Source of the DNA: Rhizobium sp. SL86
GTDB lineage: Bacteria; Pseudomonadota; Alphaproteobacteria; Rhizobiales; Rhizobiaceae
Assembly: GCF_026672545.1 (NCBI RefSeq)
Contig: NZ_JAPPRJ010000006.1
Location: forward strand, 62,001 to 126,000
Length of the DNA stretch: 64,000 nt
Direction: 5' to 3'
Below the pieces are notes generated by a model. The model made no database searches and was not told the DNA's origin. It saw nothing but the letters and a program-made list of their open reading frames with translations. Numbering within the stretch: the first letter of the stretch is position 1; each line of letters opens with the position of its first letter. A program made the translations under genes and the position numbers. Positions 38,601 to 46,450 of the stretch are shown here, in pieces.

Positions 38601-41600
38601 CCACCGGATCGAGGAGCCGTGCGACCCGGCCGGGACGCGCCACGAGACGGATGGCGATGCCGCCGGCCGCCAGCGTCGAAAACAGCGCTTCGGCCGGAAC
38701 GTCGGTAGCCGCAAGGGCAATGTCGAAGCCTTTTTCTTCAAGGGCTTCCGGTGCGATGGCTGATGTGCGCAGGAAGTGGTAGGCGCCAAAGCGGTTGCCG
38801 GCGCGCGTCGTCGCCTGCTCCGAGGCATCGACGAACAGATAGTCGCTGCGCGATGGCGGCAGGACCGGAAGTACCGAGGCCGTGAGGCCACCGGTTGCGC
38901 CGCCGAGTTCGACGACGCGGATGCTACGGCCCTTCGGCCAGGCGGCGACGAGGCTGCGGAGCGTTTCGGCTGCCATGCGGTTGTAGACGAGGCGGCGGGG
39001 CGCCGTGTCCTCCATGGCCTCTGGCATCGCGACGGCGGGGAAATCCTCGATATCGCCCGAAAGCCAGGCACCAAGCGCGCCGCCGGCACGGCCGAGCGCC
39101 ACGATTTCGGCACTGTAGGCCGGATGGGCGAGCATGAGGTCGCGCCGGAGCGCTTCCGGATCGGGCAGGCAGGCCTCGCTCGTCCAGGCGTAGAGCGGTG
39201 CTTCCGCCGTCGCGCTCTTCAGCAGATGACCGTCGGCGGCCACCATATCCACGAAGGCTTGCAGCGCTTCCGTGCGCGCGGCCGGAACGCCGGCCTCGCG
39301 GGCAAGGCCTGCCACGGTGAACGGCTTGCCACCCGAAGACAGGGCGCGGAGGGCCTGCGCCGCATAGGCGCCGGCCAGCGCGTCGAACTTTTCGGCAGGA
39401 CCGGCATAGTGCGTGGCACGGCTTGTCGCGTCCAGCGCGGCTTGAAGTGCAGGTGCGGCGGCGACGATCTCTTCCGGGGCCGGAAGGGCGAGCGGCGTGC
39501 CGTGGCGGACGATCCAGTTCGGGTCCGGGCGCCAGTCCTCGGCGGTGATCGGCAGCGTGCCGGGGCGGAACTCTACCTTCTGGAAACGGCCTTCCGTCAT
39601 GGTCATCAGCACGCGGCCGTCCACGTCGGTCACGATCATGTCGGCGACGCCGGTTCGGCTGTTTTCGTGGGTGACGACGACCTTGCAGAACACATGCGCC
39701 GGCAGCGGCGCGAGGCTGCGGATGCGGCCGACCTGCACCGGAATGGTGGCGCAGTCGCGCGGGTCTGTCTGGGCGATCATCGAGATCAGCAATTGCAGGC
39801 AATTGTCGAAGACGGCCGGATGCGAGCGGTAGCCATCGAGCTTGCCGTCGAGATCGGCAAGGCGGATTTCACCGAGGCCGACACGCTCGCCGCTTGTCGG
39901 ATCCGACATCTTCAGCGAGACGACGCCCTGGAAGGCGGGGCCATAGGCCATGCCGCGCCTGATGCAGCCGGCATAATGCTCGGCAGCGTCGATCTCGAAG
40001 GGAAGCGTATCGGCGAGTGCAGAAAGGTCGAGGCGCTCGTTGTCTTCCTCCGGCTTGTCGAGACGGCTGACGCGGCCTCGGGCGTGGTCGGTCCAGGCGG
40101 TGGCCGCCGTGTCGGGACGTGAGCGGATGGCGATCGTGCCATCGGTGGAGTCCATCGACACCTGCACGATCGGCTCGGCGCCTTCGCCAAGAACCATGGG
40201 TTTCAGGATTTCGAAGTTTTCGAAATCGATGGCGCCTTCACCGGCCGACAGTGCTGCGGCGAAAGTGAGTTCCATGTAACCGGCCGCCGGGAAGATGGCC
40301 GAGCCCTGCACGACGTGGTCGAGCAGATAGCCGGTGTGAACGGCCTGCATGGTGTTGGTCCAGAGACCTTCGGCGGCCGGCGTGCGGTGGCCGAGCAGCA
40401 CGTGATCGCGCACCATCGGCGCGCTGGTGTCCGGCAGGTCCCAGCCGCCGCGCCAGTGCACGATGCGGTTCCAGGGGTAGGCGGGAAGGCGCATCGGCCG
40501 GGCCGGGCGGGCATAGAGCAGCTCGGGCGAACCGCCGCTGGCCGCGTGGATGGCGCAGACGGCGTTCAACAGCGTCTCGATTTCCGGTGCCGGCGTTGTG
40601 TCGCTCGGGCGGCGCAGGGTCTGCAGGGCCGTCACCGTGCTGCGGTCGGTGGTCTTGGCGGTCTGCAGCACGTAGTCGCGCAGGACCGGGTGGGGCCCAA
40701 GCTCGACGAAGACGTCGATGTCATGCTCGGTGATCGCCTTGCGCACGGCTGGCTCGAAGGCGACGGGTGCGCGGATGTTTCGCCACCAGTAGTCGGCATC
40801 CAGCGTCTCGCCGGCGGCAACATCGCCGGTGACGGTGGAGATGAAGGGAATGGCGCTTTCGCCGGGGGTGAGGGCCGTAAGCGCGGCGCGCAGCGGCGCC
40901 TCGATGTCGTCCATGGCAGAGGTGTGGAAGGCGTAGTTGAGCGGCAGCATGCGGGCAAAGCGGCCGTCATCGGTCAGCTGGTCGCAGAGATCCTGCAACG
41001 CATCCGGATCGCCGGCGATGGTGACGGCCTTCGGGGCGTTGACGGCGGCAAGCTCGATCCAGCCGTTGGCGCCGGCAATCGCCGCCTTGACTTCGTCCGG
41101 GCCGAGCGCAACGGCGGCCATGCGGCCGCGACCGGCGGTGCGGGCCTGCATCTGGCTACGATGGTAGATCACCTGCACGGCCTGTTCGCGGCTGAGCGCG
41201 CCGGACACATGGGCGGCGGCGGCTTCACCCACGCTGTGGCCGAAAACGAGGCGCGGCACGATGCCGGCAGCCTTGAGGGCTGCGGCGAGCGCCACCTGCT
41301 GCGAAAACAGCAGCGGCTGGGCAATCTCGGTCCTGTCGATCTTCACCGCGTCCTTGGGGCGGCTCATCATCTCGATCAGCGACCAGCCGGCAAGCGGCGC
41401 GAAAATGGCGTCGATGGCTTCCATCTCGGCACGGAACACGGCGTTGCCGGCCAGAAGCTCGCGGCCCATGCCCCACCATTGCGGACCATTGCCCGAAAAG
41501 ACGAAGCCAAGGCGGCCGGCGCCGGCGGCGCGCTGGACGGTGAGGCCGGACACGGTTTCGCCAACCAGGTGGCGGTCAAGCTTCTCGGCGGCTTCGGCCG

Positions 41601-43155
41601 GGGTCGCGGCGTCGAGCACCAGACGGTGCTGCTGATGGGCGCGGGCGCGGGCAGCACTGGCGCGCCAGGCCTGCCAGTCACTTTCGGGCAGGGTGGCGAG
41701 CTGTTCGGCATGGCGCGAGGCCAGCACGCCGAGACTTTCGGTTGATTGGGCCGACAGCATCAGCAGCTTGGTGAAGCCCTGCTCTGCGATCCCGCCGGCG
41801 GTTGCCTCCGATGCGCTGGATGCGGGCTTCCGGTATTCGCTGAGAATGCAGTGAGAATTGGTGCCGCCGAAGCCGAAGGAGTTGATGCCGAAGATCAGCG
41901 GCGTATCGCTTTGCGGCAGGGGAAGGGGCTTATCGACGACGCTGAGGCGTCCGGCCTCGAAGTCGATCTTCGGGTTGGGCGTATTGAAATGCAGGTTGGC
42001 CGGGATTTCGCGGTGGCGGATTGCCAGCAGGACCTTTGTGAGACCGGCCATGCCGGCGCCGGATTCCAGGTGGCCGATGTTGGATTTGACCGAGCCGATG
42101 TGGCAAACGGAGCCGTCCTCGCGCGGCGCACCGAGCACGCGGGAAATCGCGCCGCATTCGATCGGGTCGCCGGCTGCCGTGCCGGTGCCGTGGGCCTCGA
42201 CGTAGAAGACGTCCTCGGCGCGCACGCCGCTATCGGTGTAGATCTGGCGCAGCAGGGCTTCCTGCGCCTCGCCGCTCGGCAGCGCCATGCCCATGGTCTT
42301 GCCGTCCGAATTGACGCTCGTGGCGCGGATCACGGCGAGGATCTCGTCGCCGTCGCGCTCGGCGTCAGCCAGCGGCTTCAGGATGACGATACCGCCGCCT
42401 TCGGCGCGCACGTAGCCCTTGCCATCGGCATCGAAGCTCTTGCAGCGGCCGTCCGGCGACAGCATTGATGCCTGGGCGAAGCCGGCAAAGGGGCGCATGC
42501 TGGCGAGGATGTTGACACCGCCGACAAGCGCCATGCCGCAATCGCCGGCCGCGATGCTGCGGCAGGCCTGGTGCAAGGCAACGAGGCTCGACGAGCAGGC
42601 CGTGTCTATCGACATGCTGGGGCCGTGCAGGTCGAAGATGTAGGAAATGCGGTTCGAGGCGATCGACAGCGCGCTGCCGATATTGGTGTAGGCATCTGGA
42701 TGGTGGCCGACCAGTGTCGCATAATCGTTGGCGGAAATGCCGACGAAGACGCCTGTGCGGCTGCCGGCGAGATCGGCGGGCACGATTCCGGCCGCCTCGA
42801 AGGCTTCCCAGGTCAGTTCCAGGAGCAACCGGTGCTGCGGATCGACCTGGCGCGCCTCGCGCGGCGACATGCCGAAGAACTCGGCGTCGAAGGTGTCGAT
42901 CCGGTCGAGGAAGCCGCCTGCGGGTGTATAAATGCGGGCCGGTGAATGGCTGCCCTTCAGGTGGAAGCCGAGATCCCAGCGGCTGCCGTCAACCTCGCCG
43001 ACGCAATCGACGCCATCCGTCAGATTTTGCCACAGCGCGTCGAGGTCCGGCGACTTCGGGTAGCGTCCGCTGACCCCGATGATGGCGATGGACGATGGCG
43101 CGCGCACGGAGGCGATCTCTGTGGCGAGGGTGGTCGGTGCCTTTGTGCTGACCAT
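35617..43155 (-). CDS. Highly reducing type I polyketide synthase (KS-AT-DH-MT-psiKR-ER-KR-ACP)
   Basis: 2512 residues from the ATG at 43155, which has GGAG 9 nt upstream; an ATG at 43170 has no such site. Approximate order: KS (DTACSSSL near 190, EAHGTGTAAGDP, NIGHLESGAG), AT (GHSVGE near 640; YAFH suggests malonyl), DH (LLDHVVQGSAIFPAAGYMEL near 950 and HPAVFDNCLQ), methyltransferase-like region (VVELGGATGGLT near 1415), a structural pseudo-KR (about 1600-1780), ER (HGAAGGVGLAALQIAK, about 1820-2115), KR (WLVTGGLGGFGLA near 2140; catalytic Tyr in GQGTYVAANAF), ACP (LGLDSLMAVEL near 2450). No TE. This is the layout of iterative reducing synthases. First gene of a PKS-MATE-NRPS operon; probably builds a saturated or branched acyl chain passed to the NRPS. 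Confidence 0.95.
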   Translation of the reverse strand: MVSTKAPTTLATEIASVRAPSSIAIIGVSGRYPKSPDLDALWQNLTDGVDCVGEVDGSRWDLGFHLKGSHSPARIYTPAGGFLDRIDTFDAEFFGMSPREARQVDPQHRLLLELTWEAFEAAGIVPADLAGSRTGVFVGISANDYATLVGHHPDAYTNIGSALSIASNRISYIFDLHGPSMSIDTACSSSLVALHQACRSIAAGDCGMALVGGVNILASMRPFAGFAQASMLSPDGRCKSFDADGKGYVRAEGGGIVILKPLADAERDGDEILAVIRATSVNSDGKTMGMALPSGEAQEALLRQIYTDSGVRAEDVFYVEAHGTGTAAGDPIECGAISRVLGAPREDGSVCHIGSVKSNIGHLESGAGMAGLTKVLLAIRHREIPANLHFNTPNPKIDFEAGRLSVVDKPLPLPQSDTPLIFGINSFGFGGTNSHCILSEYRKPASSASEATAGGIAEQGFTKLLMLSAQSTESLGVLASRHAEQLATLPESDWQAWRASAARARAHQQHRLVLDAATPAEAAEKLDRHLVGETVSGLTVQRAAGAGRLGFVFSGNGPQWWGMGRELLAGNAVFRAEMEAIDAIFAPLAGWSLIEMMSRPKDAVKIDRTEIAQPLLFSQQVALAAALKAAGIVPRLVFGHSVGEAAAAHVSGALSREQAVQVIYHRSQMQARTAGRGRMAAVALGPDEVKAAIAGANGWIELAAVNAPKAVTIAGDPDALQDLCDQLTDDGRFARMLPLNYAFHTSAMDDIEAPLRAALTALTPGESAIPFISTVTGDVAAGETLDADYWWRNIRAPVAFEPAVRKAITEHDIDVFVELGPHPVLRDYVLQTAKTTDRSTVTALQTLRRPSDTTPAPEIETLLNAVCAIHAASGGSPELLYARPARPMRLPAYPWNRIVHWRGGWDLPDTSAPMVRDHVLLGHRTPAAEGLWTNTMQAVHTGYLLDHVVQGSAIFPAAGYMELTFAAALSAGEGAIDFENFEILKPMVLGEGAEPIVQVSMDSTDGTIAIRSRPDTAATAWTDHARGRVSRLDKPEEDNERLDLSALADTLPFEIDAAEHYAGCIRRGMAYGPAFQGVVSLKMSDPTSGERVGLGEIRLADLDGKLDGYRSHPAVFDNCLQLLISMIAQTDPRDCATIPVQVGRIRSLAPLPAHVFCKVVVTHENSRTGVADMIVTDVDGRVLMTMTEGRFQKVEFRPGTLPITAEDWRPDPNWIVRHGTPLALPAPEEIVAAAPALQAALDATSRATHYAGPAEKFDALAGAYAAQALRALSSGGKPFTVAGLAREAGVPAARTEALQAFVDMVAADGHLLKSATAEAPLYAWTSEACLPDPEALRRDLMLAHPAYSAEIVALGRAGGALGAWLSGDIEDFPAVAMPEAMEDTAPRRLVYNRMAAETLRSLVAAWPKGRSIRVVELGGATGGLTASVLPVLPPSRSDYLFVDASEQATTRAGNRFGAYHFLRTSAIAPEALEEKGFDIALAATDVPAEALFSTLAAGGIAIRLVARPGRVARLLDPVGTHRPVEAVKASLAAAGFDVGPELSDAALAGGAETPFALLIARRPQAVQAVPAPAAQAAPAVRVLVTGPSEAGNPFILALKAGLEAAGQTVRLRSLDPADLSDERFAALVKEETGASEFIHLAGFAETSDNLETILDRQDMRCLSAIALSRAIELRPLEDADDSPSPTLTIVTRGAYATPGGVGPLDPFQATIAGTARVIANEQVAVGMRLIDVHAAADDTTAAAVLAEALLARDEETETLLVDGRRYVHRVRESSIAEQTRIASFAETAGARPFRLDFLPSGGLDSLHLREIERRAPGEGEIEIRIRAAGLNFRDVLWAMGMLPEEAVEKGFSGPTIGMECAGEVVRTGTGVTHLKPGDRVIAFASSCFASHVTTDAGSAALIPETLSFSEAATIPTAFVTAWYALDHLARIEPGETVIIHGAAGGVGLAALQIAKLKGATVIATAGAADKQKLVTAMGADHVFSSRSLKFADDVMRLTGGKGVDVVLNSLAGEAITKGLQVLKPFGRFLEIGKRDLYANSRIGLRPFRQNLSYFGIDADTLLVERPKLAARVFGEVIAALETGALRPLPHLVTPISRAEEAFRAMQQARHVGKLVIGLDAEPHETLPIVAAGTDVARKDGTWLVTGGLGGFGLATAEWLVASGARSLALLSRRGDQTEEAQAGLARIRAAGAKVRAFAVDVSDRSGLEKVLAEVRTSMAPLVGIVHSAALIEDAPLIKVDRDLMHRVMSAKMLGAWHLHELTLQDPLEAFVLYSSSSAMVGNPGQGTYVAANAFLNALAELRRVEGLPALATGWGAIKDAGFLTRNQQVEEMLEQRAGMEASPTRVVLGELGRLMAAGATAVSAAQFNLLRLGQSLPGARTPRFSMLIPEGMQMMAEGGNSMAEALTAMVEEDRRAALLTIVSDNVARVVGLPASQVEPAKPLSELGLDSLMAVELAEALEQTVGRPVSVMQMIQAGSVSGVVEVVMRAFAGARTGETPAAAQAPAEPAKAA

Positions 43156-43170
43156 GATACAAATCTCCAT

Positions 43171-43388
43171 GTGAAAGGACGCACGCGATTGCTGTGAGCG
43201 ACCACGCTTGGTTCAGAACGGACCATGCCTCTGGCTTGCTGTGTAAATGGTTCACGGGGCACCGAACGAGACGATTTAGCGCGGCTTACATGAGGGTTTT
43301 CTCACTTATCATTAATTGAATACTACCGCGCCGCACCAACGGTGGCTCGCTGCCTCACGCCGGGCTGCGTCAAAGGGCGCATCGGACG
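43171..43388 (-). promoter_or_regulatory. Probable promoter region of the PKS-MATE-NRPS operon
   Basis: 218 bp between the dioxygenase stop and the PKS start, with an AT-rich patch at 43290-43325 that would suit a promoter read leftwards. The PKS operon may therefore be transcribed independently of the upstream genes. No known operator could be assigned with confidence. Confidence 0.45.
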
Positions 43389-44033
43389 TCAAAGCCTGAT
43401 GTCGACGACAGTTTCCAGGCTCCGTCTGCCATTTCGCAGGTTCATGCTGACGGCCTGCTGTTCGGCGGGGTTGAGGCGCCGGAACAGTCTATCGCGGCCA
43501 TTGCCCGCATGGCCGGCAATGTAGAACTGGGTTGTCAGGACACGCTCGCCATGGATGACGCGCACATGGATATGCGGCGTCCGTCCCGGATAGACGACCG
43601 GCTCGATGGTGCGGAACGTATAGATCCCGCGACGATCCGTGACGTCGAAGCCGAAGCCCTGGAACCCGTGGTCGCGGCGCCGGAAGCTGAATTCGCCGGT
43701 ATGGATATAGCGGCCGCGCGCATCGCATTGCCAGATCTCCACCCGCGCGCCGCTCACGGGCTGGCCGTTGGAGTCCAGAACCCGCCCCGTCAGCATGAGG
43801 ATGTTTCCCTCCGCCGTGTGGCGTCGGCCCGAGATGCGCACGAGATCGTTATCGACATCCTTCAGGCGCATCGAGGGGATCGGATAATAGGGACCTTCCG
43901 TGGCCTCCGGGGTTCTGACGGCAGCCAGCGCCGACCGCTGAACGAGCGCAAGGGCCGGCAGCAGGAACGCGGCCTGGAGAAGGTGGCGGCGCGCAAGAAA
44001 GGTCTTGCCATCGCCTTGTATTTCGTTCTGCAT
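43389..44033 (-). CDS. Intradiol ring-cleavage dioxygenase with an export signal
   Basis: 214 residues; ATG at 44033 with GGAG 9 nt upstream. The N-terminus has a twin-arginine followed by a hydrophobic stretch (ARRHLLQAAFLLPALAL) and an ALA-A-type cleavage site, so export by the Tat route is likely. The mature part is a compact intradiol dioxygenase fold: EGPYYPIPSMR, LTGRVLDSNGQPVSGARVEI, WQCDARGRYIHTGE and PGRTPHIHVRV. The tyrosines plus the HxH pair match the non-haem Fe(III) ligands (2 Tyr, 2 His). The family opens catechol rings. Its place between tolC and the PKS suggests a role with the cluster product or in dealing with plant catechols in the periplasm; neither can be shown here. Confidence 0.88.
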   Translation of the reverse strand: MQNEIQGDGKTFLARRHLLQAAFLLPALALVQRSALAAVRTPEATEGPYYPIPSMRLKDVDNDLVRISGRRHTAEGNILMLTGRVLDSNGQPVSGARVEIWQCDARGRYIHTGEFSFRRRDHGFQGFGFDVTDRRGIYTFRTIEPVVYPGRTPHIHVRVIHGERVLTTQFYIAGHAGNGRDRLFRRLNPAEQQAVSMNLRNGRRSLETVVDIRL

Positions 44034-44182
44034 CTCTGTCGTCTCCTCTGCCGGTGGTTTCGGCTGTGCGGCTCATGGCCCAAGCCGAACGGCACGCTGG
44101 CGTTGCCGTCAACAATTAGGTGTGGGCGCCGTCATCGTTTAGCAAGGGTTGTCGCGGGATCCGGCTTCACCGAGGCCGTCTG

Positions 44183-45601
44183 CTAGGTGTCGATTTCGAC
44201 CGGTCTACCGCTCGGTCCCGGCAAGCCTTTGCCGACCGAGACGTTCAGCGTGATATACTGCAAGGCCAGGTTGCGTCGGGCGCCAGCAAGGTCGGCCTGG
44301 GCCTGCTTGAGCTTCCGGTCCGCGTCAAGCGTTTCGAAGAGCGAGGACAGTCCTTCGCGTTCGATGGCCCGTGCCAAAGCGAGCGCCTTGCCGGCCCGCG
44401 CCACGCGCGCCGACGTGGCGGCCATGGCCTGCGTCTGGCGATTGTAGGATACCAGCGCGTTTTCCACGTCCTCGACCGCCTTCAGGACCGCCGCGCGCCA
44501 CGCCGCTTCCTTTTCTTCCGCCTGGGCCTGCGCGATGCGGACATTGGCGCGCAACCGGCCGCCGTCGAAGATCGGTAGGCGGAGTTGCGGGCCAAAAGAC
44601 CAGGTTGTCAGGCTGCCGTTCTTGGCGTTGGTATTGACGTAGGTCGGCGTCACCGAGCCCGAGAGGGTGATCGACGGAAAGAGCTGGGACCACGCGTAGC
44701 CGATATCGGACACGGCCGCCTCGAAGTCCATCTCCGCCTTGCGGATATCCGGACGATTGCGCAAGAGGTCGGCCGGTACGCCGGCATCGGCGCTGTAGGC
44801 GGGCGTGGGCTGTCGGCCGCTTCCCGCGAGTTCCGGAACGATATCGGCCGCCGGGCGGCCCATGAGCGTTGCAATTCGATGGGCTGAGCGCCGGAAATTG
44901 GCATCGTGCAGGGGGATTTCGGCCGCCGCCGCCTCACTCGCCTCCTCCGCGCGCGCAAGGTCGAGATCGGACGCGTTCCCCTCGCGCATGCGGGCGCGGG
45001 TCAGTTCCTCTGTGCGGCGCGTCGAGGTGAGACGCGATTCGGCGATGCTCTTCAGCGACTGATGGTATCGGGCATCGACATAGGCGCCGGCAAGGTCGGA
45101 GGCGAGCGCCAGACGGGCGACCGCCGAACCGGCGACGGCGACCGCGCGGCTGGCCTCGGCCGATCCGACCTGGGAACGGACCTCGCCGAAGAGATCGATG
45201 AGCCAGTCAGCCGAAAGACTCGCCCCCGTCGTGTTCACGGTTCCATCGACCGTCCGCATCGAGCCATTCTCCCGCTCGACAAGATGCTCCGCGCCGAATG
45301 TCAGCGAAGGCAGGCCCCCTGCACCGGCCGCCGTAATGCCGGCATCGGCCGCGCGGATGCGGGCTTCGGCCTGCACCAGATCGAGGTTGCCGACTGTCCC
45401 CTCGGCTATCAGGCGATCGAGAAGGGGATCGCGGAAAGCCAGCCACCAATCGTCGCCGGCACGCGGGGCACCGCTCGCGATCGATCCGGTGGTCTCGGAA
45501 TAGGCGACCGGCAGCGGCGCCGGAGCTTTCTCCGGGACGCGCGGTCCGACCGAGCAACCGGCTAGCAGGGCAGCGGTAAGAAGGCAGAGAGTGGGCTTCA
45601 T
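44183..45601 (-). CDS. TolC-like outer-membrane efflux lipoprotein (NodT/OprM type)
   Basis: 472 residues from the ATG at 45601 (GTG at 45607 possible). The N-terminus is a lipoprotein signal (LCLLTAALLAGC), so the mature protein is lipidated at Cys. Two OEP repeats are visible, with the conserved RNRPDI-like motif (DLLRNRPDIRKAEMDFEAAV) and long helical hairpins. It would form the trimeric outer-membrane channel for a tripartite pump. The nearest membrane-fusion/ABC set is at 23500-26668, at the other end of the cluster. The upstream gap of about 165 bp is AT-rich and may carry its own promoter. Confidence 0.93.
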   Translation of the reverse strand: MKPTLCLLTAALLAGCSVGPRVPEKAPAPLPVAYSETTGSIASGAPRAGDDWWLAFRDPLLDRLIAEGTVGNLDLVQAEARIRAADAGITAAGAGGLPSLTFGAEHLVERENGSMRTVDGTVNTTGASLSADWLIDLFGEVRSQVGSAEASRAVAVAGSAVARLALASDLAGAYVDARYHQSLKSIAESRLTSTRRTEELTRARMREGNASDLDLARAEEASEAAAAEIPLHDANFRRSAHRIATLMGRPAADIVPELAGSGRQPTPAYSADAGVPADLLRNRPDIRKAEMDFEAAVSDIGYAWSQLFPSITLSGSVTPTYVNTNAKNGSLTTWSFGPQLRLPIFDGGRLRANVRIAQAQAEEKEAAWRAAVLKAVEDVENALVSYNRQTQAMAATSARVARAGKALALARAIEREGLSSLFETLDADRKLKQAQADLAGARRNLALQYITLNVSVGKGLPGPSGRPVEIDT

Positions 45602-45607
45602 GATCAC

Positions 45608-45770
45608 GGTTTCCGGGCGGTCTTGCCGCTGCGCGCAGCAGGCTTCGGTTGTCTCCCGGAGTATTAGGACGAAGAGAAAAACAATTCGTTAACCACAAAA
45701 TACGGAGTACCTGCTTCGCGGTCTCGCCGGCACTCTATGCTGGTTCGGGAGGTCGAACGCGTTGATCACG
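45608..45770 (-). promoter_or_regulatory. Probable promoter region of the tolC-like gene
   Basis: 163 bp between the phosphopantetheinyl transferase stop and the tolC-like start, with an AT-rich stretch around 45675-45710. No specific operator recognised. Confidence 0.4.
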
Positions 45771-46442
45771 TCAGGTGGGCGGACGGGGCCGGAAGGCGAG
45801 GGCACCGGCATGCCCGTCACCACAGTCGATCGCCACAAGCGTCCAGCCGCCGCCGACGTCGTCCGGGTCGCTTCCGACGAACACGGGCCGGAAGCTGCCT
45901 GCGTCGCTCGGACGGATCTCCAGCCGGCGCGGGTCGTCGAGGAACCCCCTGCCGAGCGCCTTGATCAGTGCTTCCTTGAGTGTCCACTGCGCAAAGAAGG
46001 CCGCCACCGCGGCGGCGCCCGAGGCCGCGATCAGCCGCGTCTCCCACGGCGTGAAGACCTGTCGGCCAATCGCGCCAAAGTCGATGCCGGCCCTGTGCTG
46101 CTCCACGTCGATGCCGACGGAGAGGTCGCGTCCGATCGCGGCGACCACACGGTCGCCGGAATGGGAAAGGTTGATGTCGATGCGCCGGTCCTGCACCGCG
46201 CAGGGTCGGCCGTGGGCATCGCGCGCCAGGATGATGGCATTGAGAGGTAGGGCGGTCTCAGCGGCGATGATGTCGCGCAGCAGCAGGCGGCCGACAAGGA
46301 AGCGGTCCCGGTCGTCCGGCCGCAGATAGCGTGCCGCCTCCGCCTGCTCGGCGGCCGGCAGGAGGAGCACGCGCTTTGCGAGAGTTGGGCGCTCATCAGA
46401 GAGACTTCTAACGACGACACGCGGTTGTTCACCATGCCGCAT
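45771..46442 (-). CDS. Sfp-type 4'-phosphopantetheinyl transferase
   Basis: 223 residues from the ATG at 46442, which has TGAGG about 6 nt upstream; a GTG at 46454 overlapping the preceding stop is the alternative. The family motifs are present: INLSHSGDRVVAAIG, the Mg-binding VGIDVE and FFAQWTLKEALIKALGRGF (W/KEA/K). Sfp-type enzymes move the phosphopantetheine arm of CoA onto carrier proteins. The cluster contains three carrier domains (PKS ACP, NRPS PCP1 and PCP2) that need this activation, so this is the expected dedicated enzyme. It is coupled to the unknown gene upstream. Confidence 0.94.
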   Translation of the reverse strand: MRHGEQPRVVVRSLSDERPTLAKRVLLLPAAEQAEAARYLRPDDRDRFLVGRLLLRDIIAAETALPLNAIILARDAHGRPCAVQDRRIDINLSHSGDRVVAAIGRDLSVGIDVEQHRAGIDFGAIGRQVFTPWETRLIAASGAAAVAAFFAQWTLKEALIKALGRGFLDDPRRLEIRPSDAGSFRPVFVGSDPDDVGGGWTLVAIDCGDGHAGALAFRPRPPT

Positions 46443-46450
46443 GTCCGGCC

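Noticed and set aside
27116-42945. Many long plus-strand open frames across the NRPS/PKS genes (for example 36787-38112 and 40315-41745)
   Set aside because: They are antisense shadows of high-GC coding sequence; the minus-strand frames carry all catalytic motifs.
43260-43330. TGA-N8-TCA and ATGATAA-like motifs upstream of the PKS as an iron-response operator
   Set aside because: The spacing does not fit the rhizobial IRO, Iron-control or Fur consensus, and there are no siderophore uptake genes in the window.
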